A stretch of 64,000 nt of DNA, taken from the NCBI RefSeq assembly GCF_026914185.1, contig NC_070573.1, positions 248,001 through 312,000 on the forward strand, read 5' to 3'. The notes beneath the pieces are model-generated. The model made no database searches. It was given only the letters and a program-made list of their open reading frames with translations, and was not told the origin of the DNA. Numbering within the stretch: the stretch's first letter is position 1; each line of letters opens with the position of its first letter. This DNA comes from Puccinia triticina. Lineage: Eukaryota; Basidiomycota; Pucciniomycetes; Pucciniales; Pucciniaceae. Positions 21,290 to 33,587 of the stretch are shown one piece after another. Position numbers and translations under genes: made by a program.

Positions 21290-24200
21290 GGTAAAGTCAC
21301 ATTCTGCCTCTGCCCATAAACTGTCCTCCGTTGACAGCTCTCTTCTGGGCTTTCATTGTTGTCTCTCCCACATAGGCCTACGGCCTCTCAAACAACTCCT
21401 GAAGAAACTGAACATCAAGCCGACAATCATGAACAAAGTTGACGTCCAACGCTGCACAGTATGTGTAAAGTCAAAAATGCACCACTCTCCTCTCAAATCC
21501 CAATCAGCGCACAGGTCCAATATGCCCGGCAAGTTAATACACTCCAACGTAGGCTTGTTTGAGGTGTTATCCAGGGAGGGGTACAAATACTTTGTCACTT
21601 TTGTCAACGACTTTTCCAAATCTGTTTCCCTTTTTCCAATGAAATTCAAGTCCAACATCTTCTCCTGCTTTAAAATCTTTTGTGCCCATTTTGAACAAGA
21701 TGGGTCCCACAAAATCCTGAGTCTACGCTCCGATAACGGTGGGGAGTATATGTTGCATGAATTTTCTGCCTATCTGGATCTTGCGGGTATTACTCATGAG
21801 CCAGGACCTCCCCACTCTCCTGAACTCAATGGGGTCGCAGAACAGACAAACTGCACACTGGGAAATCTGATCCGCTGCTCACTTCAAAGCGCCGGTATTC
21901 CAAAACCCTTCTGGGCGGATGCACTACAGCATATCTCTTTCACGCTGAACTCTTTCCCTTGTTACACCCCCGCAGGCTTCAAGGCACCAAACGAGATTCT
22001 TGGCAAACTGCTTGTCCATCTCTCCTCTCTTCATCCGTTTGGTTGCCTTTTGTGGTACAAGGCACCCAAAGCAAACAGGCAGAAGCTCAATGCAAAAGGC
22101 CGTCCCTCCCTACTCCTGTCCTACCTTGGCGACGGCAACGGTTACAGGCTCTGGGATTTGGAAAGGAGGTCCGTAATAAAATCCCGTGACGTCCTCTTCA
22201 ACAATGAATCCTTTCCCTACGGCTCTGAACTAAGAAGGGAACCACCTCCGCTAGTCGTTGAGCTTCCTTGGCCCTCACACATGCTGGAGTCCTCTGCTCT
22301 AGATGCACAAGCACCCCCTCCGACTCCAGATTCCCGCCCATCAATCCTGGAACCCCCCCCTCTTGACATACCCCTCCAAACTCGGTTCGATTGTTGCCTT
22401 ACAGCCTTGATTCATGCTCCTGTATTTCCCCTGCCGCCTTCCCCTCTTCTCCTCCTAGGTGCACTGCTAACTCCCCGCCCTTGTCCCACTCCCCTCCATC
22501 TTCTCATACCCCTGTTACTTCTCTGACCCCTGCTCTGCCTGCTTCCGCTGACCCTCCACCTCAGGAGCCGGTGCTGTCTCCTCCTAAGTCTCCACCAGCC
22601 AGATGTTCTGGTTGTCAACGACGGGCTTTCAATCGCTATGGGACATGGTCCAAATCGGCCTCCACAGCCAACAAGGTGGACACTCCAAAAACCTGGAAGC
22701 AACTTCTCCGCTCACCGCATAAAACTTGTTGGCTCAAGTCCGCAAACAAAGAATTCCTATCCCTTCTTGGCAGGCAGACATGAAATCGCGTCCCTCAACC
22801 CCTCAAGCGCAAGATCATCAAGTCAAAATGGGTATTCAAGGTCAAGCGTTGACCCAACAACACCATTCAAAAACTCGAAGCAAGACTGGTTGGCATGGGC
22901 TACACTCAGGTTCAAGGAGTCGACTACAAGAAATTTTTTGCCCCGACTCTTAGACTCAAGACTCTGCAACTGATCCTAAGTCTTTTGGCTATCAAGAAGT
23001 GGAAAGGTAGACAGGTAGATTTCAAGACCGCTTTTCTTAACAGCTGTCTTGAAGAGCCTGTCTATATGAAGCAGCCTCCCGTGTTTGTCAATCCTATCCA
23101 CCCTGACTGGGTTTGTGAGGTTCATTGGTCAATCTACAGACTCAAGCAATCACTGCGTGAGTGGAATCTTGAGCTATACAACGGACTCATCCAAGCAAGT
23201 CTCACGCAGTCAAAGTATGACCCAACTCTGTACTTCACAATCAAGGACAGCAATCTTGTTGGTGCGGTGACTGTTCATGTTGATGACCTCGCTATCGTGG
23301 GTGAACCGTCTTTTGTTGACCCACTAATCAAAAATCTGGGCTCCCGCTTCAAGATTGGCGCGGATGAGGATCTCCATCATTTCTTGTCTATGAAAATTGA
23401 CAGGGATTTGGATAGCCGCCTCGTTTATCTATCTCAAGCTCACTATATCACCGACCTACAACACCGCTTCCTTTCCGGTACAAGTGTATCTGTCAGCACT
23501 CCGATGGACTCCACGTTCAAGAACCTGGTGCCACAAAAGCCAGAGGAACTGAAATCTTCAGGTCCTTATCCGCACCTCATTGGGGCCCTCCTCTGGACAT
23601 CCCAATGCACTCGCCCGGATATAGCTTTTGCAGTGAACCGGTTGTCTCAATTTCTCCGGGATCCCTCAGAAGCGCACTGGCAAGTGGCCCTCCAAATTCT
23701 CAATTACCTCATCTGCGCTTGCGGCTAGGTGGTGAGCTGAACTGCGCCGGTGTGGTAAGACTAATCCACTTACAAACACATCAAAAGTAGGGAAAAATTA
23801 ATATAATAGTATATATCACATACATTACATAGTACAAATCTACTGTAGGACTGAAGGGGACACTTCTGAAAGATTCCATTATCACATGCTAGAAAATCAA
23901 CTTTTAGACAATGTTTTCACCTCAAAGGGGAACAAGCCAAGTGATCATAATCCAAAGTAGTATACTATTTCACATATATCATGTACAGCTTCCCAATATA
24001 GGTTATTATTTCACACTACAACTGTACAGCATCCCAAAGTAGTATACTATTTCACACTTGTAAAATCCACTCTCAAACTAGTTTATTTACTATATAAGGA
24101 GGCCTCTTCTGCCCCTTCTTGTTCCCTTTCTTCCCCATGCCAGCATAAATAGTAATATTAAGAAATTACTTCTGCTTCCATCACCCATCTAAATAGTAAG

Positions 24201-24943
24201 ATCATTATAGTAATAGTTATAATATGAATTGAAATCAAACTTGAGAAATTGATAACTGATAGGGCTCAAACCTATAACAAGATAATTAAAAGTTATCCAC
24301 TGGGTCTGAAGCAGTCTAAATTAGGAATATTTCAGTTGATTAAGCCACACTATAAAATTCTAGTGTACTTTCTCCCAGAGTTTATTACAGGAAGGCAGCC
24401 CTTCAAGCACCTTTAGCCTAAACTTTACTCGTTTTTGCTATTTCCCTTCCAAGCTCAGATCACGCCTTGTGTAGAAGTTCCACACAGGCTACTCCTATTC
24501 CGGCTGGGCTGAGAACCAAAATGACCAAAGATCCACATCTGCGTACACGTATCGCCTTGGGGACAGGGCTATCTCATGGAAATCCCGCAAACAGGCAACA
24601 GTCTCACTCTCAAGCACCAAGGCGGAATACAAAGCCCTCTCCAACTCCTGCAAAGAGGGGCTGTGGCTTAGGTACATTCTTACTGAGATTAAACTCCGAC
24701 CTAAGACGGCAATCCCTCTGCACGTTGAAAACGCTGGCGCCAAGGCTCTTGCCAAAAACCCCAAGCATCATGCGCGCACAAAACATATTGACGCACAGTA
24801 TAATTTCTCTTGGGAATGCGCCAAGCAGCAAAAAATCTTGGTTCTACATGTCTCAACTAAGGACATGCTTGCCAATATGCTCACCAAAACGCTTGGCCGG
24901 ACTCTCCTGGTGGATCACCATACTCGTTTTGGGGTTGTCTAAT
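21290..24943 (+). pseudogene. Ty1/copia Pol relic (element 2): integrase, RT, RNase H
   Basis: Reads in order: GAG-pre-integrase (SHIGLRPLKQLL, RCTVCVKSK), integrase core (GYKYFVTFVNDFS, LRSDNGGEY, HSPELNGVAEQTN), linker, RT (QVDFKTAFLN, VTVHVDDLAIVG) and RNase H (WKSRKQATVSLSST, ARTKHIDAQYNF, LHVSTKDMLA). The first integrase Asp is lost: HSNVG stands for HSDVG. Frameshifts lie around 22480, 22780-22890 and 23720. The RNase H domain is split at 23750 by an inserted short element and resumes at about 24487 (YSGWAENQND). The stop is at about 24941. The RT box is intact, but the gene is dead. Confidence 0.92.
23751..24484 (+). mobile_element. Short LTR-like element (TATATAAGG family, copy E3, 734 bp)
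   Basis: Inserted in the RNase H codons of copia element 2, whose alignment with copia element 1 defines both edges. Ends are TGTGG...CCACA. Flanks are CCGG on the left and CAGG on the right, a 4-bp duplication with one mismatch. The promoter word TATATAAGGAGGCCTCTTC is at about 24092. No open frame of note. Confidence 0.8.
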
Positions 24944-25011
24944 TTTTTTTTTTTCTCTTCCTTCTAGTTTCTCTCTTGTTGTTCCTTGTTTTCTTTTCTT
25001 CTGTGGTTTTC

Positions 25012-25023
25012 AGCAAGGGGGGG
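25012..25023 (+). other. Polypurine tract of copia element 2
   Basis: AGCAAGGGGGGG directly before the LTR start TGTTGAG, identical in arrangement to copia element 1. Confidence 0.75.
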
Positions 25024-25332
25024 TGTTGAGGTTGTGGAGTGTTTGTTTTCTTCTCTCTTCTGTTAATTTCTGCTTCAAACCTGTTTTCTGCATATCACAG
25101 TCTGTCACATCTCACCTTTGTAGTCACCTGGAGCACGGACGTGGAAGGCTCTCTTTCCTCATCCTTCCACGACCATCATCATTCTCTTCTGCTGTTCCAG
25201 GTGAGTGTTTTCCTGTTTTTCTTTCTCTCTCTCTTTCAGTCTTCTTCTCCTTGTTTTCCTCTCTGATGCAATGATCATCCTTCCACAACCATCATCATTC
25301 TCTTCTGCTGTTCCAGGTTCATCACTGCAACA
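25024..25332 (+). repeat. Ty1/copia 3' LTR (about 309 bp)
   Basis: TGTTGAGG...TGCAACA ends with inverted TGTTG/CAACA. It holds paired GTGGAAGG and CCTTCCAC arms and an internal tandem copy of CATCATTCTCTTCTGCTGTT. The chromodomain gypsy relic begins at the next base, so the two are directly fused. Confidence 0.7.
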
Positions 25333-28300
25333 AGGATAGCCAGCAGCTTCTGCGCATAATTTTGCACATGGGAGTCCACAAATATCTCCGCATGCCTTTT
25401 GGCATAAAAAACGCCCCATCCCATTTCCAGCGCATGATGGACACGGAATTTAGGCTGGAGCTAAGCAAACTCTGGTTGATCATCTACATTGATGATATCA
25501 TAATCTTCACGGAAAACTGGGAAGAGCACTTGGTCAAATTGAGGATTATTTTGTGGAAGGTCATTGCTATGGGAATGAAGATCTCCTTAACTAAATTTTA
25601 CTTTGGTTTTTACTAGCTGAAAGCGTTGGTTCACATTGTCAACGGCCTCTCTTTAGGAATTGACCAGAACAGAGTGGTGTCAGTACTGCTGAAGCCCATC
25701 CCCACAACCATGAAGGAGTTGCAATTGTTTCTTGGCTTTGCTGGTTACTACCGGCTACACATCCGCAATTTCAACATGATGGCGTCTTTTTTATACAAAA
25801 TCTGCAGTCCTAACATTGGGTTTGAAATGACCCTTGAGCGTGTTGCGGCTTAAAAATCCTTGAGGGTGGTGTTGACAACGGCCCCCTTGCTCTTCCATCC
25901 GGACCCTACTGGGCCTTTCCTGCTTTATGTGGATGCGTGTATGGAGGGTATTGGTGCCGCGCTTCATCAGATTCAGATGATTGGGGACAAGGAGCAGGAA
26001 GGACCCATTTGCTTCATCTCACGCCAGCTGAAAGACTTGGAGAAGAAGTATGGTACATCTCAACTGGAGTGTTTCTGTTTGGTCTGGGCTTTGGAAAAGC
26101 TTTACTACTACCTTGTAAAAGAATCCAAGCAACTGAAAGCAGGCCAGACTGTGCCTGGGATCTATGTGTTGGAGATGAGAAAGGAAAATATGCGCTTGGC
26201 GCAGGCTTCGCAGGTTGACGTTTATACGTGCGGGAAAAGTCGGGTCTAAGCCGAGTTATTGTAATAACTTCGTCTTATCCTGTCTATACGCCTCTGATGC
26301 GTCTGGTTGGGTAGCTCTGGCTTCCGATAGTCTGGCCAATAGGTCTGGCTGGTTCTTGGGTCCGAGTCGATCCACAAGAGTTAAGGTTTTGTGCTTGTGC
26401 TGTGCTTGGCTTTGGGCTGTGACCGATAAGGTTCTGGTCTGGTTCGCTACTGTAATCGTCAAGCGATACTTTGGCGTTAGCTTCCATGGTTAGGGCTAGG
26501 GTCTGGGGGTCTGGGGTCTGGACTGCGAAAGGGCTTACCTTTCTTTGCAGCTGGGCTTGGGCTTGCGCCTCGGGCTATCCACGCGAGCTTCCTTAGCGGT
26601 TGCTGCGGGTGGGCTTGGTCTGTATTCCTACACCTTGACGGATGTGTGTTTACGGTAATTACTGATTGTGTTGCCCTGAAATCTCTCTTGAACATGAAAA
26701 CAACTAGCCGTCACATGATGCGGTGGCAGATTTCAATCCAGGAGTGGCGTGGGTCAATGACCATTGTCCATTGGGACGGTCTCATACATAAAAACGCTGA
26801 TGGTCTGTCGCAGTGGGCACTGCCCCATGACAAGGACAATCCTGCTTCTGACAAGGAGGATACCCCTGGGGAAGTCCCTATCATGGCGATCAGCGTGAGT
26901 GGCTTGTCAACCAAGTTTTGGGATTCAGTGGAAACCAGCTACACTACTAATCGTAACACTGCGGCATTGGTTAGTATTCTCCGCTTGAAGCACTCGCAGC
27001 CTGATCTAATTGCGCAATCAGAGGAGCCGTGGAAGACGAATTTCAGCGCGGGCAGATTTGTTCTTCTGGATGGCCTCCTGTACAACCGTACGGGTAACCA
27101 TTGTGCCCTGGTTTTAGTGGATGAAGACCACATTCTGACTATGCTACAGGAATGCCACGATAACATCGCGGTGGGTCATTTCTCCAAAGACCGCACGGTT
27201 GAGCGCCTGCGAGTTTTGGCCTGGTGGCCTGGGTGGACTGTTAGGGTTGAACAGTACTGCGCAAGTTGCGACCGATGCCAGAAAGCAAACCGGGAGATGG
27301 GTAAGCGGTTCGGGCTCCTCCAAACTATTGAGGAGCCTAAGCAGCGATGGGAAGTCATAAATATGGATTTCGTCACTTCTCTCCCTCCTGGAAGAAAGGA
27401 CAGCTTTAACGCAGTACTCGTAGTTGTCAACCGTTTTTCTAAGAGAGCCCGCTTCCTCCCCTGCTACAAGGACAACACAGCCTTGGATGTAGCTCTGCTT
27501 TTTTGGAATTCAATCATCAACGTCGTGGGGTGCCCAAAGGTGATCATCACGGATTGTGATCCTAAGTTTACATCGGAATTCTGGCAAAGCTTGTTCCAAC
27601 TCATGGGCACCAAGCTTTCCTTTTCAACGGCCTGTCACCCGCAGACGGATGGGCTTGCAGAGCACATGATTCAGACACTGGAGGACATGATACGCAGGTA
27701 CTGTGAATTTGGCCTCCAGTTTAAGGATAGCGAGGGCTACACCCATGACTGGGTTTCCGTATTGCCCGCCTTGGAATACGTGTATAACTCAAGTGTGCAT
27801 TCTAGTACCGGGAAAACCCCGTTTGAGCTGGAACGCGGATGGATTCCACACATGCCACGCAATCTTGTGCTGAGCAAGGCGGTGACCCTTCATCCCTCGG
27901 CCAAGAGGTTCCAAGAAATGATGCTGAAGGCTGAACAACAGGCGTGCACGTGCCTGACCAAGGCTGTTGCATATGACAAGGAGCGCTGGAATAAAACCCA
28001 TCGTGACCATGACATATAGGTTGGAGACCGTGTACTGATCTCAACGGTGAACTTCCAGAACCTTGGAGGTAAACAGAAAATTAAGGTCCGTTTTTTGTTA
28101 AAGCTCTGAACGGACGCAACGCGGTTGAGGTTGTTTTGACAGAAGGCTACGATCTCAAACATCCAACGTTCCCAGTCAGTTTGCTTAAGAAGTATGTGGC
28201 GCCCGGTGATAAGCGCGAGCCTCCCCCGCCAGTAGTACCAGAAACATTGCCTGAACCTGACAACAAACGGGTCGCATACAGGATCCTTGATGAAAAGCTG

Positions 28301-28621
28301 ACAAGAGTTTAGGGTCAGGATTGTTGACTCTATCTGACCAGATTCAAGGGCCTGTCAGCGGACCATGACAAGTGGATTGGGAAAGAGGCAATAGCCAATG
28401 CCAACACTTTGCTCCGCAAATTTTGCGCTACAAAGCATTGGAACCCCGGCACAACTCCTATTAGAGCCGTGCTTTTTTGTGGGTGCAAATGTCAGCCCTT
28501 GGCTACTTCAGACAGCGCCAAGGCTGACACTGCACGCGCCGCAGAAGAACTGTGCGCGCATAGTGCCGCTCCAGGCACAGCACGCGCCAAAGACAATGAG
28601 TGCGCGCATAAGCGCAACTGA
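25333..28621 (+). pseudogene. Chromodomain Ty3/gypsy (chromovirus) Pol relic
   Basis: Starts inside RT (YLRMPFGIKNAPSHFQRMMD, IYIDDIIIF intact), then RNase H (LLYVDACMEGIGAAL), integrase finger ([20 protein letters not shown]) and DDE core ([37 protein letters not shown]). A chromodomain follows (YRILDEKLTRV ... RFKGLSADHDKWIGKEAI, 28280-28430), which in relatives targets integration to heterochromatin. In-frame stops: TAG at about 25615, TAA at about 25851, TAG 28310-28312, TGA 28325-28327. RNase H is split by an insertion at 26116-26631. The 5' half, gag and protease are missing. Confidence 0.92.
26116..26631. mobile_element. Unclassified 516-bp insertion in chromovirus RNase H
   Basis: The RNase H reading stops after LEKLYYYL and resumes at [10 protein letters not shown]. 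The 6-bp word ACCTTG is present on both sides (26110-26115 and 26632-26637), consistent with a target duplication. The interior has no recognised protein and is rich in GGGTCTGG words. Terminal inverted repeats are not convincing (GTAAAAGAATCC against GTAGGAATACAG). Confidence 0.6.
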
Positions 28622-29960
28622 GTAGAGATTCAACCACGTGGGAATACCTGCCATTGGGTGTCATACCCGGCTGGGTAACACTCACGGGTTGTCAAGCTTG
28701 AGTGAGCACAATCCATGTGAATGTTCCACGCGTGGATTTAGTTCAAACAAGAACGTCGTGAAGACACAAAGTCTAAGTGCGGCCTTCATATTAGGCTATA
28801 GAAGAACTGGGGCCTCCGCCCCACAAAAGGTTTGCTAGATTATTACAGATTACTACGCCCGTCATTCTTGTTTGATACAAAAGACCGGGGATTTTATCTA
28901 AGTTACATCTCACCCTTTTCATACCTTCAATACTCCATTTCCTTGACTCCCTCGCCTCTGCCTCCGCCAACACTTCCTCCTTTGCCGTCAACTCCTCCAT
29001 TACCAACTCCCCACCACTTCCTACTTCTCTCCACTCGCTACCTCATCAGGTAAGCTAGAGTTTTATTTTACAAAACTCTTCAGTTTCAGGTACAACTCAG
29101 CTCTACCAGCCCCTCCACCGGAGGCGCGGCTTTCTCCTCCCGCTCTGCGGTTGAGTTGAGCGTGTTTTCCTCTTTAGCAACTCACAATCTGTTCTTGTCT
29201 ATTCAGGGCGTCACCACTTTAGAGACGCGCCTTGACAAGCCAAGTGAGTCCTCTGGGGGGGAAACTGGCAGGAGGCTTCTAGGTAGGGGTAAGGCTTGTC
29301 TTTGAATTCCCCTTCCGCCCAGTATCCGCCTCATTTCTCTTGGCCGTAGCGCGTGATGCTGTAAGCAGCCATCTTTCACATGCTCCGCCTGCAAGGTGCT
29401 TATCTGGCGGGGCTGGGCGGCCACCATGGACTCCACCCACCTCCCGCTACGAGCTTAACAAAGCCTCTGCAAGGAGGCGTGAAGCGTCTCCAAAGCAGAG
29501 GCTTACCTCTCAAGTCACACCATTGGCCCTACAGACTTGAGAATTTCTGGTAAAAAAACACATATTTTCTTTTGAAAATGTTTTTAAAAATGTAGTTTTT
29601 AGTTTAAAAAAATTGGAGTAGACAGACGTGTAGCCTGCAATCTCAGCTTCCATTTCACAGTTTTTCTACCTAGCTGACACACATAATTACTAGCCCACTC
29701 CACCTCCTGTGAAGTGGTGATCCAGCGGTTTTTGGGCTCAAAAAATGAAATTCCCTGAGCCCACACGGTCTTGAAGGGGGGGATTGGGTCCAGAAATCCA
29801 CCATGTAACAACATTTACAGGATGTTTCTTACCAGGGGGATGGATACGGGGGAGTTTGAAGTGGGGGAAAATAAGCTAAGAAGCTGGCGATCGTAATGGT
29901 GCCAAAGGCAAGGAGAGAATTAGAAGTCTAGATGGTGATATTGGGGAAAATGGGGGAGCG
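28622..29960. other. Non-coding; probable chromovirus 3' flank and a dispersed repeat copy
   Basis: No gene recognised. 29395-29520 holds, in reverse orientation, the dispersed repeat also seen at 19010 and 33345 (AGGTAAGCCTCT, GAGGCTTTGTTAAGCTCG, AGCGGGAGGTGGGTGGAGTC). The last part is also shared with 35190-35230. Confidence 0.55.
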
Positions 29961-30327
29961 TGGCATCCTCCCTGCCATTTGTCTCAATCCTGTAGGGCCA
30001 GACATGCGACTTTACACCCGGGGAGTCCTTCGACGAGGATATCTCGAGGAATCCTTGTGGATTCCCCGTAGTGCCCCTGCGCGAGGTTGGACCAGTGGCT
30101 GCTGGTCCACACATTCACGTGCTCTCCACCAAGTGGATCACGGGGGCACCTTGTGATGGCCCCAAGGATTCCACGGATGTTTACAGATATGTACCCGTGG
30201 AATCCACGTGGCCATGTAGGCGGGCCTGAAAAATTCAGTGGAAGCACAGCTTGTTCAAAAACATCAATCATGGGACTCAAACTCACAACCAGGCTGGGAG
30301 CTTGCAGGGCAGTGCCATACAACACCG

Positions 30328-31499
30328 CCAGCAAACAGCTGACGTAAACCGGATTTTGTTGCACTGATAAAATCCAAACTCAATTTCAAACTCGCGCCCC
30401 GGGTGTGTTGTCACCTGCCATTCTCAGTGACAGGTACAAGAGGAAAGCACGACTTCCTCAATGGCCGGTGCTAACCAGTCATCAAGGGGACACACACACT
30501 TCCCTTGATGGCCCGTCTGTACCAGCCATAAAGAGGAACACCCTACATTATCTTGTTGGCCGGTCAGTACTGGCCAGCAAGAGTAAGGCACTGTTTGCAC
30601 TCTCAATGGCCACTAATGACCGGCCATCAAAAGGTGAGAAATATACCCCTTGGTGGCCTGTCAGTACACCGGCCATTGAGACAAAAACACTAAACTCTTG
30701 ATGGCCCGTACTGGCTGGCCATTGAGAGCAAAACTCTTTTCTTGATGTGTATACACATCACCCTTGATGGCCCGTCAGTACCGGCCATCAAGAGGAACAT
30801 AATACACTCTTGATGGCCTGAAATGATTAGCCATTGAGAGGACATACACACCTTGCACATTGACCCAACTGGTCATCAAGAGCAAAGCACTGCACTCTTG
30901 ATGGCCAGTCAGTGCAGGCCATCAAGAGTGTAGTATATTCCTCTTGATGGCCAATACTGACGGGCCATTGAGTGGGGTGTGTATGTCCTCTTGATGGCCG
31001 ATCAGTCCAGGCCATTGAGAGTGTATTATGTTCCTCTCAATGGCCGGTACTGACGAGCCATCAAGGGTGATGTGTATACACATTGAGAAAAGAGTTTTGC
31101 TCTTGATGGCCAGCCAGTACGGGCCATCAAGAGTTTAGTGTTTTCATCTCAATGGGCGGTGTACTGACAGGCCACCAAGGGGTATATGTCTCACCTTTTG
31201 ATGTCCGGTCAGTAGCGGCCATTGAGAGTGCAAACAGTGCCTTACTCTTGCTGGCCAGTACTGACCGGCCGACAAGATAATGTAGGGTGTTCCTCTTGAT
31301 GGCCGGTACAGACGGGCCATCAAGGGAGGTGTGTGTCCCCTCAATGACCGGTTAGCACCGGCCATCGAGGGAGTCGTGCTTTCCTCTTGCACCTGCCACT
31401 GAGAATGGCAGGTGACAACACACCCGGGACGCGGGTTTGAATTGGAATCTGGATTACGTCAGCGCGACGAAATCCGGATTACGTCACCTGTTTGCTGGC
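30328..31499. repeat. Long palindrome B (about 1.17 kb) built of GGCC-centred hairpin units
   Basis: Arms of about 530 bp (30328-30856 and 30970-31499) are inverted and very similar over their whole length, from GCCAGCAAACAGCTGACGTA outward in. Inside the arms a short unit recurs about 15 times: CTTGATGGCC, about 10 bases, GGCCATCAAG, itself a hairpin. The result is a hairpin of hairpins. No open frame of interest. Organisation resembles foldback elements. Confidence 0.88.
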
Positions 31500-32405
31500 T
31501 GTGCAAATCAGCTATTTCACATTATCATGTGTGGCCGCTTTACACAATATCAACCCCCCAAACAATTGTTTGCAATTGGTTTTTTTGTTAAGTTTTTTTT
31601 TCAATTTTTTTTCCACCCTTCAAAATCAATTTTTATTGGACTTTCAGAACCTCAGGACCAGCCTGAGATGGTCTTGGCTGGAAGTAAAAAAAAAGAAAAT
31701 GTTGTGGAACCAACGTGGTCTCCACGCGTGCCAGGAAGGCACATCGTGGAACCAACGGGGAAAAGTGTGAAGCCCATCGGTTCCACGTGGAAAAAAACCG
31801 TTTTGTGGAACCAACAAGCTTACCAAGGGGTTACCAAGCCAATCCTTGTCGTTCCATGGATTACCCACCCTTTGTCGGTTCCACGGATGGGCGTGGCAGG
31901 AAGTACCCCCGCCGTGTAGAGGCAAGTCCCTCCTTCAGAGGTTGTTACGCTCCCCCAAGGAGGGTACACGGCAGGGGTACTTCCTGCCACACCCGTTTGT
32001 GGAACCGACAACAGGAGGGTAATCCGTAGGACCGATGAGGATCGGCTTGGTAACCCCTTGGTAAGCTTGTTGGTTCCACGAAACGCTTTTTTTCCATGTG
32101 GAACCAATGGGTTTCACACTTTTCCCCGTCGGTTCCACAATGTGCCTTCCTGGAACGTGTGGAGACCACAACCACGTCAGCTCATTGCTCACGTTGGTTC
32201 CACGGCATTTTTTTTTTTTTACTTCCAGCCAAGACAACCTCAGGCTGGTCCTGAGGTTTTGAAAGTCCGACAAAACTTGATTTTGAAGAGAGGAAAAAAA
32301 AACTTGAAAAAAAAACTTAAGAAAAAAACCTATCACAAACCATTGTTTGGGGGGTTGATCACGTGTAAAGAAGCGCGGTAGTACAGGAATGTGAAATGGC
32401 TGCAT
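31500..32405. repeat. Long palindrome C (about 0.9 kb)
   Basis: Arms about 31500-31935 and 31955-32405 are inverted copies: ATCAACCCCCCAAACAAT, a poly-T/A stretch, CTTCCAGCCAAGAC-type sequence, GGTTCCAC words and GCTTACCAAGGGGTTACC occur in mirror order around about 31945. Several internal GTGGAACC/GGTTCCAC pairs add local hairpins. Non-coding. Confidence 0.87.
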
Positions 32406-32722
32406 TGTGTGGCACTCCCTCTCACCCAGGCTCCCTGCCCTCATTGTGAGTTTGAGTCCCACTGGTGACAGTTTTTAATGGGCCACTCCCGCTAAATTTT
32501 TCAGGCCCGCCTACGTGGCCACGTGGATTCCACGGGTACACATCTGTAAATATCCGTGGAATCCTTGGGGCCATCACAAGGTGCCCCCGTGATCCACTTG
32601 GTGTAGATCACGTGAACGTGTGGACCAGCAGCCGCTGGTCCAACCTTGCGCAGGGGCACTACAGGGAATCCACAAGGATTCCTCGAGATATCCTTGTCAA
32701 AGGACTCCCCGGGTGTACGCTT

Positions 32723-33340
32723 GCGTTAAGTTTGCTCCCGCTACAAACTTAGCACAAGTCCCTTGCCTACCGGGGGGCAGGGGCGCAAAGCGCCTCTCAC
32801 GAAGTGCAACCTCCCGTCAGGGAGGGACTTGCGTGCAATCCACAATTCCTGGCGTGAGAGCCCCGCGTGCAGTTGGTGTTTTTTGCAGGTGGCCAACTTT
32901 GTGCCCCCAAATCCCCCACTTCCCAGAGGGCATGTTGCCCGCCTCTTGAACCGGTGAAAGACCTGCATCTCCTCTTCAAATTGGTGGTGGGCATGCCACC
33001 ATTGCCCTCCTCCCATGAGCTGGAGATTGGCTCAAAGGAGCTCACTTTCCAAGAATCCTTTGAGATGACTAATAGAGTTGTACAGTTCTGTACAGTAAAT
33101 CTCACTCCCTACACGGCCACTTTTCCTCCATGATTGGAAATTTCAACCGGGAAGATCAGGCATTATATCAGCAGCTACAAGGCCCAAATTGCATCAGAAG
33201 AAGCGCACTCCCAAGCACTTCTTAAGTCCAGAAGGGCAACCTCAACGGGCCAATGGTTGATGTTTAAAAATGAAAAGAGTGAAAAAAAGCCTGATACAGG
33301 CTGATATTCCTGGGGCTCTCAGGCCAGATACAGGTTTTTG
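32723..33340. other. Non-coding, dispersed-repeat fragment
   Basis: 32728-32870 has TTAAGTTTGCTCCCGCTACA and GCAAGTCCCT words related to the dispersed repeat, with CTCCCGTCAGGGAGG hairpins. Nothing else recognised. Confidence 0.5.
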
Positions 33341-33341
33341 C

Positions 33342-33440
33342 AGGTAAGCCTCTCTGTGAGACAGAGACCCTGCGGGGCTGCCCCTTCGGGCTCTCACAGT
33401 GAGGCTTTGTTAAGCTCGCTCCCGCTAGCGCTCCCGGTAA
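33342..33440 (+). repeat. Dispersed short repeat (AAGCCTC...GAGGCTT type), copy 3
   Basis: AGGTAAGCCTCTCTGTGAGA, GACCCTGCGGGGC and GTGAGGCTTTGTTAAGCTCG form a roughly 70-bp fold with inverted ends AAGCCTC/GAGGCTT. It lies about 150 bp upstream of the NOP53 start codon, so it may contribute to its promoter or 5'UTR. Confidence 0.65.
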
Positions 33441-33587
33441 CAAACATCAGTGCGTTGTTTCCCGGCCCTCCGGTTTGCCTTCCCCCGGGGGAGCCTGTGG
33501 GTGGAAACGGGGCCCTGTGGGTTAGGGTTCCAGCACTCTCGACACCCCCACCTGCGCATCTCCAACCAGCCCCATCCATCTTCAGTC

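Larger units (their letters stand above)
30008..32722. repeat. Outer inverted repeat (arms about 320 bp) enclosing two palindromes
   Basis: Left arm about 30008-30330, right arm about 32405-32722 in inverse orientation. Shared words include ACACCCGGGGAGTCCTT, GAGGAATCCTTGTGGATTCC, TGATCCACTTGGTG-type sequence and GGCGGGCCTGAAAAATT. The inner edge of both arms carries GTGAGTTTGAGTCCCA, which resembles a tRNA T-arm or B box and may be a tRNA-derived (SINE-like) head. The palindromes at 30328-31499 and 31500-32405 sit between the arms. Confidence 0.85.

Noticed and set aside
25010..25280. Short hydrophobic frames suggesting membrane peptides
   Set aside because: They lie inside the pyrimidine-rich copia LTR.
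33338..33587. Upstream in-frame extension of NOP53 to 33450
   Set aside because: No ATG before 33588 in that frame gives a family-like N-terminus, and the upstream part overlaps the dispersed repeat.
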